64,000 nt of DNA from Hyaloscypha bicolor E. Lineage: Eukaryota; Ascomycota; Leotiomycetes; Helotiales; Hyaloscyphaceae. The notes below the pieces were generated by a model. The model saw only the letters and a program-made list of their open reading frames with translations, was not told where the DNA came from and did no database searches. A program made the translations under genes and the position numbers. Shown here in pieces: positions 22,301-33,947 of this stretch. The stretch covers positions 682,001 to 746,000 of the forward strand of contig NW_020194557.1 of assembly GCF_002865645.1 (NCBI RefSeq), given 5' to 3'. How positions within the stretch are numbered: the first letter of the stretch is position 1; every line of letters begins with the position of its first letter.

Positions 22301-23460
22301 AATTAATTATATCTAGTCTAAAATTGTAATAATATATAAATAGTATTTAAATTATTAATTATATTTATTTCTTTAAGAAAAAATTATTAAAATTCTAGAA
22401 TAACTTGCCTCTTGAAATATTATATAAACCTGTACTTTTATTAGTATTTATATTTATTATTAAATTTAAATTACTTACTTTATTAAAATTATAGCCTCTA
22501 TTTATAAACTTTTCTAAAAGAATTAAGTATTTATCTAAATATATAAATACTAGCTTATAATAAATACTTTTTTGACTTTTTTAACTTTTTTTCTTATATT
22601 AGTTATATTAGACTTCTTATTAAATACCGGGTTAATTATTTTTATAATAAATACTAGTTTTATTAAATAAGATATAGTTTTAATATAAATTAACTAATAT
22701 AATAAAAAGCATTACTTTATATAATATAAAAGTAATTATTAAAATCGAGTTAAGGTATTTTATAATATTATAAAGCATAAATATAAGAGGATTTTAAAAA
22801 TATTTAAGAAATATTATAGCTAGTTTTATAAAATAAAGTTTCTTTTAGAGACTAATATAAATATTCTAGTTATATAGCTTAATAGGGCTGCTTTAAACCT
22901 ATTTGAATTATTATTTATAAGCTAAATTACTTGAATTCAGCTATTTAATTTTAATATTAAGTATATATTAACTAATAATTTATTATATTAATTATATATA
23001 ATTCTAGAAATAAAGCAAAAGAAAGCGAATATTAAAGACTTTGTAAATATTTAATTATTTTTTTTAAGAATTACATTTATTTATATATCTAGCTTAATAT
23101 TACTTATTTAAAATTTTTATTTTTATTTAATTATTATTACTAAGAAATAACCCGAAGCAAATTTCTATTTAAAAGGCTTCTATTTTATATATTACTAATA
23201 ATATACTTGCTAGCTTGCTATATTTATTTGGCCTATAAAATAAAGCATTATTAAGTATTAGCTTTTTAAGAATAATATTATTAAGTTTCTTATATAAAAC
23301 AAAATACTTTTCTAGTAAAATCGAAATATATTTAGAAGAATTATTAATTTCTTGAAAAAGCAAGAAAATATTAAGATAATAGCTTATAAGGTTAGGGATT
23401 ATAAGCCTAAAAAGGCTATTTTTAAACTATTTTTAGTAAAATAAATAATATAAAAATATA
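19359..23460 (+). mobile_element. Gypsy-A: RIP-mutated Ty3 element with RT core deleted
   Basis: Plus-strand Ty3/gypsy body homologous to Gypsy-B from about 19963 onwards. A gag-like segment lies at about 19620-20200 (YKGFKKRNILIKLTYK), then a long spacer-like gag/protease region, then the start of the RT region. Near 22226-22250 about 690 bp present in Gypsy-B (about 42150-42835), including the RT catalytic core, are missing. Downstream come RT end and RNase H, and at about 23375-23450 the start of an integrase zinc-finger region (AYKVRDYKPKKAIF, with Tyr where His is expected). No LTR was found at either end. Its 5' part is interrupted by, or adjacent to, Copia-1. It is non-functional. Confidence 0.7.
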
Positions 23461-24305
23461 AAAACATATATTAAAAATTATAAATAATAGTAATTTATAA
23501 CTTATATAAAAGTAAAAAGTAAGCTATATTTTACTTAAATATAAGTATTATAATATATAGTAGCTTTAAATACAATTTATATATCTTTATATTTAAATAA
23601 AAATAAGCTAATACTAGTTAAAAGAAAAGATTTAAAGTAAGTTAAAAAAAAGTATTAAAGAATACTAATATTTAATTAATTATATTACAAGTATAAGATC
23701 TAGAGCCTGGAAAGTATAATTAGACTATTTCTATTTTATAATTTAAAGCAGAGAGAGAAGAGGATTTTAAAGAAGCCTCGGATCTAAATAATTGCAAGCT
23801 ATATATAGGCCTATATACTAGCTTAAGCTCGGGGTTATATATAACTATCAGGTAACTATAAATACTATATTTAGATATTAGATATTTTATTTAGATACTA
23901 GATGCCTTACTTAGATATCAGATGCTTTACTAGTTCTAGTCTAATTTCTATTAGTACTATATATTATAATAACTATAATAAATTGCCCGGTTTATTTTTA
24001 AAGATATTATTTATAAATATAAAGTTTTTCTAGAATTAGTTATAAATAAAAGACTAAATAATAATAATACTATTATAAATAAGCTTATAATAATATATAA
24101 AATCCGTTATATTATTACTTTTGCCTTTAATTCTCTAGTTAATAAAATAATTAAAAGAAAATATATGCCTATAATTACTACTTTAACTAAAGCTATTAAA
24201 AATAGTATTAATAATTAGATTTTCTATTTTCTAGCTATATTTTAAGTTAATTAAATAATAACTAAAGTTAATTAAATAATAGCTAAAGTTATTATTAGTT
24301 ATATA
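23461..24305. other. AT-rich interval with a short GC-richer patch and local repeats
   Basis: RIP-type sequence, possibly the decayed remainder of the Gypsy-A integrase region. A less mutated patch at about 23690-23950 contains three imperfect copies of a roughly 25-bp unit built on ttagatactagat (about 23871-23930). At 24250-24297 the words taattaaataat and ctaaagtta are each repeated. No gene or terminal repeat recognised. Confidence 0.4.
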
Positions 24306-26366
24306 GTAGAACCTCGATATAATAATCCCTAATATAATAATATCCTTAGTAATATAATATAGCTATATAGTCCCGCACTTTTTTAGCCTTAAGCTTATAA
24401 TATTCTTGGTATTACAATTATTATTAGGTTTTTCGGTTCTAACCCTTAATTTTTAGTAGTATATTATTCTAATTATTTAGCCTGAAAATGAATTAATTTA
24501 TTAATACTTTAGAGCCCTCTAATACCTCTCAGGCTATTAATTCTACCGAATTACAGCCCCTTAACCTTATCTCTGGTTCTCTAGTCCCTAAACAGCCCAA
24601 AAAACAATAAAGGGGTATAATAGAAGCTAATTACTAAGTACTATAAAGATATAAGCAATTCTATTCTAAAGCTATATATACTAATCTTATTAAATAATTC
24701 CAGAACAAGTTCTACTATAAAATTAACTAATCCACTATTTCCCTTAGCCTTAGTACTCAATTCGATTACCTTAATACTAATATACAAAAGAATATAAGCC
24801 TTATAATTTAATAATTAAGCTAATCTAATTAGCCTGATCTTAAAGCAGTACTTTTTAAATAATAGTAGAAGATATAATAGCAAATAGCAGTAATTACAGG
24901 TAATACTCTCAAGTAAAAGGCATACGAAATCTGGCACCTTCTTCCTTAATATTGCAAGTAACTAGAGCTTAAATAGTCTAATAGATAATTAACTAACTTC
25001 AAGAATTACTTCTATATCAAGAAATACATTTACTATAATAAAGGCAGTATAGCAGATATTAAAAGCCCTGAAAATATCAAGCAAATATAAAAGAATCGAG
25101 ATCTGGCAGCTATATATCTTCCTAAGAATATCTTAAATATAGATAAAACTAGTTTATATTAGAAAATATTACCAAATTATATACTAGTAACTGAGGCTAG
25201 TAGTAGGGGCAAAAAGAGCAAAGATTAAATTACTCTTACTCTTATAATTAATACTATAGGTACTAATTAATAGAAGCCTTAGTTAATTAAAAAGAGTAAG
25301 AACCCTTAGTATTTCAAGTATATTAATTATTAACTTTTAGGTATATAATACCGGTATAATAACTTTAAATAGATAACTAGTATTATCTATATAAAGTATC
25401 TCTATTAGCTTAATCGGAAGTATTCTATTTAATACTAGTATATTCTTCTCTTTATAGATAATATTTCAGAATATAAATATAGTATTAATCTTATTAGTAG
25501 AAAACAAGCTTTCTCTTATATATAAATTAAATAGCTATCTTCTAATATAATATTATATTAGTAACCGGCAGATTAGGGTATTATTAATACCTTTAAGCTT
25601 TATTATTACTAGTAATAAATTGGCTATATAATTAAGTAATTTAAAGCAGACAAGAATTCTATATAATTAATTAGATAGTATATACCTAAAACAACTATAT
25701 TAAAGCTTCTATAATTACTAATTACTAGTATAAATCAAGTCTTATTACAAAACCTCTTCTTAGTAAAGATCTCGATACCTATAGTGAAATTAATATAGAA
25801 TAGGCTATTTAGTAAGTAAAAGATTAAGAGATAATCGAAACCCTCTAATTAACTATTTAATATATAACCCAATTTAATAACTCTCTTCTTATTAGCTAAT
25901 TTATTACACTAGTTAATAAGATAATTATAGAGGAAAAGAGTATAGCTCTAGAGGTAATTATAAATTACTATATTCAGAAAGGTTTAGAAGATACTTAGTC
26001 TAATATAGAATAGAAAAAGCAGGAGAAAGAGATTAGGAAAATAAAGTTAATTAAAGTAATAGCTGTACTTGATTTGCTAAATCTTTATAAAAAGCAATAA
26101 GAGAATAAATAAAGTAAGATTATATATAAGCTTAATACTTTAAAAGCTATATTTATTTAAAGGAAAGTAGTAAAGGCAAGGCAAGCTTATTTGAAGTTCT
26201 TAGAAGGTTTCTTATAAGTAATAAAATATTAGAATTAAGAGGTTCTTTATATATCTTTAGTTTCTTTCTTATTTATAATATATATATATAATTCTTAATT
26301 TAATAATACCTCGATATATTATTAGAAAAAGGTACTAAAATTAATATTATTATATCAAGGTTCTAT
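24306..26366 (+). mobile_element. Fot1/pogo-type DNA transposon, RIP-inactivated
   Basis: 2061-bp element with terminal inverted repeats: left gtagaacctcgatataataa from 24306, right end reading atagaaccttgatataataa on the other strand from 26366. It is flanked by the dinucleotide TA (24304-24305 and 26367-26368), as expected for the Tc1/mariner superfamily. The TIR sequence resembles those of Fot1/pogo elements. The interior encodes a recognisable DDE transposase on the plus strand (separate entry). Length is close to that of Fot1 (about 1.9 kb). Confidence 0.85.
24490..26230 (+). pseudogene. Fot1/pogo DDE transposase remnant
   Basis: Plus-strand frame beginning near the ATG at 24490. It shows a CENP-B/Tc5-like helix-turn-helix part (STISLSLSTQFDYLNTN; later EIWHLLPQYCKQLE), then the catalytic domain: NILNIDKTSLYQK (first acidic residue, NMDET in active relatives), SSRGKKSKDQITLTLIINT, YILLFIDNISEYKYS (second acidic residue, LLxDN) and LYQQPADQGIINTFKLYY. 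The enzyme would cut and paste the element in the nucleus. The frame is broken by many TAA/TAG at expected Gln and Trp positions, and several His are Tyr, all of RIP type. The element cannot move by itself. Confidence 0.85.
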
Positions 26367-26716
26367 TATATACTCTTTTATCTTAAAAGAGGTTAAAAAA
26401 GTTTCTTATTAATAAATTTGAATTATTTAACTTAAAATATATTACTATAATATAAAGTTTCTTTTATATCTAACTTATTTACTATATATATATAATAGCT
26501 CAAATAAAGAAATATAAATTAAAATAAAGCACTTTTAATAATATATTATTATTAGAAATATAAAAAGAAAGTATTTAATAATACTTATATTTTAAGACTA
26601 TTTAAATACTTCTTTATTAAAAATATTATTTTTCTTTATAATATAAAGCTAGAAAATAACTATTTATTAAAGCTTTATTATTATTAAAAAGAATTATTTA
26701 GGATCTTTAAAGCTAG
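26367..26716. other. AT-rich RIP-mutated interval
   Basis: Lies between the Fot1/pogo element and a solo LTR. CpA depleted, no long frame and no motif recognised. Probably host repeat sequence into which both elements inserted. Confidence 0.5.
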
Positions 26717-27020
26717 TATAATATAGCAAGCCGTACTTTATTAAAATTGCTTTATTTTAATAGTTTTAAGGTTTTAATTATATAATAAAGGCTAGGGCCT
26801 TTTATATATAACTTGTAGAAATTATATAAGAAAGCTAGTTTTTTTATAATTCTAGATAATAATTCCTTCTTTATATTTAATTAAGTAAGCTTTTATATAT
26901 TATATACTATTTATACTTTATTACTTATATCTTTATTTCTATTATTTTACTATTAAGTTATATTTTATATTCTAGTATATTTTATATAAGTTTTTATTTT
27001 ATTATAATTTCTTTCTCAAA
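26717..27020 (+). repeat. Solo Gypsy LTR, heavily RIP-mutated
   Basis: 304 bp homologous to 33948-34250 and 44345-44647. It begins tataatatagcaagcc, where the least mutated copy has tgtggtacggcaggcc, and ends ttctttctcaaa for the expected ttccctcccaca. Flanking 4-bp words ctag (26713-26716) and ctaa (27021-27024) look like a target duplication with one G-to-A change. No internal element domain follows, so this is a solo LTR left by LTR-LTR recombination. Confidence 0.75.
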
Positions 27021-28077
27021 CTAATTAGGCTATTAATATCTTTATAATTACGAAACTAAATAATACTTTTCGAGCTAAAATTATAATTATAAGCTATTTT
27101 AAAAAGTTTATTTTTTATAATATTATTTTAAAAACCTTATATAATTTATATTACTAAAATAAAAAAATATTAAAGCAAATTTATAGCTTAGTTTAAAAGA
27201 GGCCAAGTACTTGCAAAAAAGTACTATTTTCGGATATAAAAATTAGTATTTTAAAGAAAAAGAATATTAATTCAAATCTAAAGAATTAGATTATAACTTA
27301 ATAAAAGTAATATAGAAGAAGAAAAAATTATAAGAAAAGAAAATTAAACTTATATTTTATCTAGAGCTAGTTTTATAATAATTATTAGGCCTTAATAAAA
27401 AGAGTAAGAAAAACAAGAAAAAGATATTATTAAAAAAAGCTATTATATATAAATCAAGCATTTCTTTTATATAAAAGAATATTTCTTATATTTATTATAT
27501 TTAGGAAATCTTAAAAATAAAAGAAATATTAGAAAAAGAAAAAAGATATTATATTATTAATTAATTAAAATTAGAAAAAAATAAGAAAAAAGAAAATTTT
27601 ATAATTAATATATAGGCATTTATTTATATATATAATAATTATAAATAGAATTTTATAAGAGAAAATTAATAAAAAATACTAGTAAATAAAAGATTAATAA
27701 GTTTAATTATTAGAAAATATTATAAGTTTCTTAATTTATAACTCTAAACTTTTAAGAATAATAAAGTAAGAAATAATTAGAAATAATATTCTTGCTTAGC
27801 TTTATTTTATTAGCTATATTTAAAGTTCTTATATCTTTATAATAGTCGGAACTTAATAAAAAAAAAGATACTTTTACTAAATATTAGTATATAAGAATTA
27901 GAAATTAGAATCTATTATTATTAGAACTTGAATTTAAGCGGAATTTAAGAGAGAAAAGTTATATAAAAAGAGTATTTATTTTTATAATATATTCGAAAAT
28001 AGTTAGTATAAGTACTAGTATAAAAAAGACATTAATAGTAAACTTTAAAATATTAGAATTTAATAATATCTTAATAT
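27021..28077. mobile_element. Degenerate repeat F, copy 1 (left part)
   Basis: Extremely AT-rich repeat whose blocks recur in copy 2 at about 29751-30970, for example ggcatttatttatatatat at 27623 and again at 30116, and the cggaact/cagaact block at 27850 and 30357. It is interrupted by the insert 28092-29168 and resumes at 29183. The plus strand codes for Lys/Glu-rich runs around 27400-27600, as at the C-terminus of some transposases, but no catalytic motif is seen. Class unknown. Confidence 0.45.
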
Positions 28078-28091
28078 CTTATATAGGCTTT

Positions 28092-29168
28092 TTTTCTTTT
28101 TTTTTTTCTATTTAATATACTTTATTAGTTTATAACTATATAGTACTATAAGTCCTCTCTACCTATAAGCCAGAATACCTGACCTTAGTTAGTATATTCT
28201 TCTCTATTACTAATCCAAATTCCTTTAATAATATAGAGCCCCCTAGATATTCATTCGGTATAGTAGTTAAGGAAGACTATCTCTATATATTCTTATCTAT
28301 ATAACTAGACAAACTCTAGTTATTTGCGTCTACTACCCTGCCAGGAAAAACCATGAAAACTAGCTAGTATAATATAACCCGTTTACCGGTCCTAGATCTT
28401 AAATCCAAGAGTTAATAGTACGAGATAACGGACTATTATATAGCCTAATACTATTTAGTAATAGGGGCAGGTATCCAGGCTATGTCTCCGACCTCTCTCT
28501 TTCCCGAATATCCTTCTTATACCCCCTCCCAAACCTTAGTTCGAGACCCGATATAATGCCATAATATTTATAGTTATAGAAAGTAAACTTGGTATTATGA
28601 ATCCGCTAGCCACTATTCCAGGTCCGTAGAGGCGTAGGAAACGTCTACTTATTACAAGAAAGGCTCTCCTGGCTAGAAAAGGGTATGAAAAGAAGAATAG
28701 GATAATATAACCGAAATTAAGGTCTAAAGGAATAGTAATAGAAGGGGCTTTATACTTTGCAAGAAGTTATAAGCTCGAGGCGCTTATAATAGATAGTAGA
28801 TATTAAATCTAATCAGGTCCTCTATAACTATTAATACGTTTCGTTCTAACTAAATCCAAAACCCTTCCTAATATATTTGTATTCTGGTATTATTATATTA
28901 ACTAAAGTGGAGTAAAAACTCTGATTTCGATAGCGGATTTGCCTATATAAACAGAATACAATAGAACTAAGGCTCTATTAGTAAGGTATTAGTTAACCTA
29001 TTATTATAGTGGCTACTAGAAGTCGTATATGTCATATTGCAGGCAGAGTAGCAGCGAGGAAAAGGATATTCGTTATTATTATATAACTCAATCTTGGCTC
29101 TATAGACTCTCAATCGAGAGCTAGAGGTTTATAGAGGATACCGTATATAGGTATTAAGTCTTTGCTCT
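28092..29168 (-). mobile_element. Tailed insert with 14-bp target duplication, likely non-LTR retroposon
   Basis: A 1077-bp block of clearly higher GC and weaker RIP than its surroundings, flanked by cttatataggcttt (28078-28091) and cctatataggcttt (29169-29182), 14 bp with one C/T difference. The left end is a T-rich run (ttttctttttttttttct), that is, an A-rich tail on the minus strand. Tail plus a long target duplication is the hallmark of target-primed reverse transcription, so I infer a minus-strand LINE fragment, SINE or retroposed transcript. No protein motif was found in the minus-strand translation. The source transcript is unknown. Confidence 0.55.
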
Positions 29169-29182
29169 CCTATATAGGCTTT

Positions 29183-29750
29183 ATTATTAAGTTAATTAAT
29201 TTTAAAGCCTTATATAATTATTATATTAAGTTTTTAAATATTAGATAAATTATAATTATTATTTATAAAGAAGTACTTATTATTATAGTTATAAAGAATA
29301 TAATTAGCTTTAAAATAAATATTAGAAACCGAAATAAAGTTTATAAATATATAAAATAAAATCTATTAAAAAGAAGAATTATAAGAGAGAAATTATATAA
29401 AAATAAGAAAAGATATATTATTTACTTTTATAAGTAATTTATAAGCTAATAAAAGAATAAAAGAAATATTATTAGAATTAATTATAATAAACTAAATATT
29501 AAAGAAAAGAACTTAAATAATAAGAAATTAATAAATATAATTAATAAATATAAAGGTCGAATATAAATAAAGATATTTAAAAAAAGAAATTATTATAAGA
29601 AAAAGAATAAAATAAGAGAAAATAAGAATTATATTATAAAAGAAATAACTTAAAAAAGTTAGAGAATAAAATAAAAGTAATAAAAAGCAAAAGATAATAT
29701 AAAAGAGCTATATAAGAAAGAAACCAAATTATTCTAGAAAGAAGTAAAAG
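29183..29750. mobile_element. Degenerate repeat F, copy 1 (right part)
   Basis: Continuation of the repeat broken by the 28092-29168 insert. Blocks such as attaataaatataaaggtcga (about 29540) match the end of copy 2 at about 30943-30970, where attaataaatatagaagcca is followed by the solo LTR. The body is AT-rich and its coding capacity is lost. Confidence 0.45.
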
Positions 29751-30970
29751 AAAATATTAAATAAATATTAGATAAAAAAGGAAAGCTAAAAGTATATTTT
29801 CTTAACTTGCTATAAAAAGAAAGAAGAGAAAAATCGGGAATATATAAAGAGCCAGAAAGTAAAGAAATAATATTTAATAGCTTATTTTTAAATAATAGAA
29901 ACAAAGTATTAGATATTAGAAAAGAAATAATAAAATATTCTTTATATAAAAAAACTTAATAATTTTGCAAATATTATAATTTTATATTTATTATCTAATA
30001 TATATAGAAAAAAAAGTTTGGCTTTCTAAAAAAAGAAAATATTTTATAAAAAGTTATTATAAAAAAGAAAGTTAAATAAAGAAAGAATTAAAAAAGAAAA
30101 AAAGGAAATTATAAGGCATTTATTTATATATATAATAGTTATATTCGGAATTTTATAAGAAAAAGTTAAAAAAACTAAAAAGAAAATACAAAATTAATAA
30201 ATATAATTATTTTAAAGCTTAATATTAACTATTAATTTTCCTTACTAATACTAGCCTTTTTTAAAAATAATAACCGAGAGTATTTTAATATATTTTTTTT
30301 TATATAAAATAATACTATTTATAATATTTATTATTCTAGTATCTTTATAATAGCCAGAACTTAGTAAAGAAGAAAGCTTAAAAGATTAAAAGACTAAACG
30401 CTTATTTCTTTAGTTAGAATATATTATTATTATTAGTATTTGAGTTTAAGTAAAATTAAGAAAAGCAAATTATATAAAAGAAATATTTATAAGAATTATA
30501 TTTCTAAAAAATAAGAATTATAGCTAGAACTAAGAAAGCAATATTAGTATATATAACTTTAAAGCCTATAGTAATTATAGCTTTAAATTCTTAAATATAA
30601 AAATAAGTATAATTATTATTAATAAGTTTATTAATATTATTATTTCAAATATTAGAAAAATAGAACTTTTTAAAGTAACTAATAATAATAAAAGAAATAA
30701 TAAAATAATTGAATAGTAATTTAAGATTTATTTAAAGAAAAAAATTATAAATAAGAAATTATATAAAAATAATTAAAGATATACTTGCTATATTTTTAGC
30801 TAGATAATACTATTTTTTAATTATTATTAGAAAGAGAATATTAGATATTATATTATAAGAAGTATAGCTATAGGCTCATTTATTAATCTTTATAAACTTA
30901 TTAGCTTCCGAGAATTCATTATTACTAGAAGAGGTAAATATAATAATTAATAAATATAGAAGCCAGATAT
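29751..30970. mobile_element. Degenerate repeat F, copy 2
   Basis: Second copy of the AT-rich repeat described at 27021. The end near 30970 is cut by a solo LTR and continues for some tens of bases at 31269. No recognisable domain. The presence of two diverged copies fits with RIP having acted on both. Confidence 0.45.
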
Positions 30971-31268
30971 TGTAATGTGTGTATGGTCGCACGTGACTTA
31001 AGAGCATGTGACGAACCTCGGATGTCGCGGGTGTCGATCAGGGAGATTGGCGGCCCTTCAATGTCCCAACTAACCACTGTTTACATTATATGTATTAGGC
31101 TTATAAATCACTAATTATATATATGCCATCGGGGCCTCCTATTTAGAGGGGGCTTCCCTGGACCTTACAAGAGGAACAGAGATTAGTTCTGTACTGAATT
31201 TGATACTGTGGTTTCACAACTCACTGATTCATTCTATTGTCTTATTGCCTACTAACAAACACCTCACA
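30971..31268 (+). repeat. Solo LTR, free of RIP mutation
   Basis: 298 bp starting tgtaatgtgtgtatgg and ending aacacctcaca, with canonical TG...CA ends. It is flanked by gatat (30966-30970) and gatgt (31269-31273), a 5-bp target duplication with one G/A difference. The homologous target in repeat F copy 1 (around 29550) lacks the insert. In contrast to all its surroundings it is full of CA and TG, so it inserted or was formed after RIP of this locus. A TATA-like ttataaat lies near 31100-31107, and a CACGTGAC motif at 30990-30997. No internal domain follows, hence solo LTR. Confidence 0.8.
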
Positions 31269-31472
31269 GATGTAAATAAAGAATAAAAGAAATTAAGATT
31301 ATTATTATATTAAACCGAATTCTTAATTATATTGTTTTTTTATTTAGGAAAGCTCTAGCTTTCTTAAAACTCTAGAAATTATATTTCTATTTAAAAGTAA
31401 ATTATAAAGTATATAGCCTCTAATTTTTAATAGTTTCCTTTAAAGGCAAATACTATTATTTTAACTAAACTA

Positions 31473-31770
31473 ATTAAATACTCAATTAATAAAATAACTA
31501 ATTAATAAAATAACTAATTAATAAAATAACTAACTAATTAAATAACTAACTAATTAAATAACCAACTAATTAAATAACCAACTAATTAAATAACTAACTA
31601 ATTAAATAACTAACTAATTAAATAACTAACTAATTAAATAACTAACTAATTAAATAACTAACTAATTAAATAACTAACTAATTAAATAACTAACTAATTA
31701 AATAACTAACTAATTAAATAACTAACTAATTAAATAACTAACTAATTAAATAACTAACTAACTAATTAAC
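31473..31770. repeat. 16-bp minisatellite, about 18 copies
   Basis: The unit taactaactaattaaa is repeated in tandem about 18 times with very few changes; the first copies read taactaattaataaaa and two or three have accaac for actaac. It ends directly against the Copia-3 LTR. Homogeneity suggests recent slippage or unequal exchange. Confidence 0.95.
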
Positions 31771-31774
31771 TAAT

Positions 31775-32597
31775 TAATATATATAAAGATTATAGAATAG
31801 GAAGTTGCATTAAATAGTAAAAGAGTTAATTAAACTAGCTAGAAAAGAGTTTAAGTAAAGTATAAAGCTTCAGGAAGTAAGTATATAGATCCTAACTAAG
31901 TAGAGCAATTGCGCTAGCCCCAATTTAGTAATTCTCACTATAATATACCTCCCAGAAAGATATAATATTATATTTTATCTGTTTTATCTAATTAGAGAGC
32001 TTTAAAATAGCAAAAATCGTCTGATATATGGGTTTTATAGAGCTGTATTAATATTCCGAACTAAATAGACTTAGTATATATTATTTCCCCAGATTACTAA
32101 ATTCCAGAAAAGCCCTATATAAACCCCTTTTTTCCACTAACTCCAGAGCTCTCTAAGATCTAAGTATAGATCTTTAAATAGCCTCTAGAGAGCTATAGTT
32201 TCTTTTATTATATAAGTAACTTTATATATTTATGATTTAATTAAAGAAATAGTTATAGAGCTTTATTAAGTAGCTTTCTATAATATTAAACCTTTAAATA
32301 AGGAAATTATATACCTATAGCTTAATTATTATATATCTAGGTTATCTATATATAAAGTATTAGATATAATCTATAGTTATATCTCTCTATATTCTCTATT
32401 ATACTGAATTACTAAAAACCGAGTTTTAAACAGGTATTAGAGAGCCTAATTTATAGCTATAAAGTATTCTGGAGCAGGGTTTATTAAGAACTAAGAGAGT
32501 ATTAAAGTAGTAAAAGCTATATCCGGCCTAATTATAATTATAGTATAGAGTAGTAATTTAATCTTCTCTTAATATATCTTGATTTAATATAGATAAG
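31775..32597 (-). mobile_element. Copia-3: 3' fragment of the same copia family
   Basis: Minus-strand fragment: a 171-bp LTR at 31775-31945 followed by sequence collinear with Copia-1 from 12566. At about 32158 the alignment jumps from Copia-1 position about 12775 to about 13955, an internal deletion of roughly 1.2 kb at a short shared word (agagc...ctct). It then continues to the equivalent of about 14400, where Copia-2 begins. The missing 5' two thirds of Copia-3 are not present on the other side of Copia-2. Confidence 0.8.
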
Positions 32598-32768
32598 TAT
32601 CGCAGTAAGAATTACTAAATTAGGGCTAGCGCAATTACTCTGCTTAGTCAGGATCTATATACTTATTTCCTAAAGCTTTATACTTTACTCAAGCTCTTTT
32701 CTAGCTAGTTTAATAAGCTCTTTTACTATTTAATACAACTTCCTACTCTGTAATCTATATATATATTA

Positions 32769-32781
32769 GTTATAAGCCCGG
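32769..32781 (+). promoter_or_regulatory. Copia-2 primer binding site (half-tRNA iMet type)
   Basis: gttataagcccgg starts directly after the 5' LTR. With one reversed RIP change it reads gttatgagcccgg, complementary to the anticodon arm of initiator Met tRNA. See the matching site in Copia-1. Confidence 0.5.
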
Positions 32782-32819
32782 TCTCATACTAATAAGCTTC
32801 CTAATTAGTATACTGCAGA

Positions 32820-33947
32820 GAGTATTCAAGAGCTTATTTAATTTATTTCTTCGAAAATCACACTTTAGTTCGCATTTCCGTTATTAACTAATTAATAGAA
32901 ACTATTCCTATAGTTCCTATAGTTTCCAAAAGCTTAATTGCAATTATAGCAGAAGCTATAGTAAAGATCATTGTCCTAAAGGACTATAGTTCCTAGGCGA
33001 ACTAGTTTAATACTCTTCGTAAAATAGCCGGTAATAAGGATATCTGGAATAAGATTAACCCATTTAATAATAAAGTAATTAAAACGAATATAGTAGCTCC
33101 TTCCAGGCCTCCTCCTATAATTAATAAACTTATACTAAAGGAAACAGAGAATTACTGTACCAGATACCGAGTTAAAGCGGAGAATTGGGACAAGAATACT
33201 CGATCCATAATTAAGAAAGAATTAAAACTAGTATCTCTATAGCCTATAATATTTGGGGATATTAGAGATTACTATTCGGCGCTCTTAAGAGACTATAAAA
33301 TAAAGAAACTGGACTAGACAAATAACCTAGTACGCTATTATATAATCAGGTAGTAGCTTTATTAAATAGTTAATATAGAGATCCTTACGAATTCCACTTT
33401 GGGACTTAAAGAGAGTAAGTAGAGCTCTATTTGCGAGGTTCTCAAGGCTCTATCTACGAAATACGGTTCTATAAATATAGTACAAATTACTACCGCTCGG
33501 AGAGTATATAGCTCGGTTCTATTATAAGCAAGTAAAGGAAAAGTAAGCCCAAAGCGCTAGTTTACTAATTGGGAGAAGGCATTTAATAGAGCCAGAGCTC
33601 TTAAAATCGCCGAAATTAAAGGAATTCTAGTAGTAATCGAGTTCTTAATAGCCCTCTAGCGGAAGCTCGCACTAATATGGGCAATAGAATAGCTCAGTAA
33701 TCTATATAATAAGGACGAACTAGGGCTTTTAATTCTTATACTTGAATAGTATAGCCAGGTATTTAATTGAATTATTTTGGAAAACCAGAACGCCAAGTAC
33801 TCAGGAGCTCCTATAATCTTTACTATACTCGGGAATCAAACTAGTAAAGAATTAGCTAGTAAACCCGATTCGGATAAGTATAAGCACTATAAATACCCTT
33901 GCAAGGAGTCTAAGAACTTTAAGTACCGCTGGGACCTACTTAGCTAT
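32820..33947 (+). pseudogene. Copia-2 gag remnant
   Basis: Plus-strand frame readable for over 350 codons if TAA/TAG are taken as former Gln/Trp codons. Blocks include LKDYSSQANQFNTLRKIAGN, ENYCTRYRVKAENWDKNTRS, FGDIRDYYSALLRDYKIKKL and SICEVLKALSTKYGSINIVQ, typical of a copia Gag (capsid) domain. The last part, 33777-33974, is free of stops by chance (65 codons) and ends in a Cys/His-containing stretch. The solo LTR at 33948 interrupts the coding region. Confidence 0.7.

Noticed and set aside
23169..23363. 64-codon minus-strand frame
   Set aside because: It is antisense to the Gypsy-A region between RNase H and integrase; chance opening in AT-rich sequence.
26717..30970. The 26717 LTR as the 5' LTR of a full element covering repeat F
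   Set aside because: No gag/pol motif follows, no matching 3' LTR precedes 33948, and short matching flanks favour a solo LTR.
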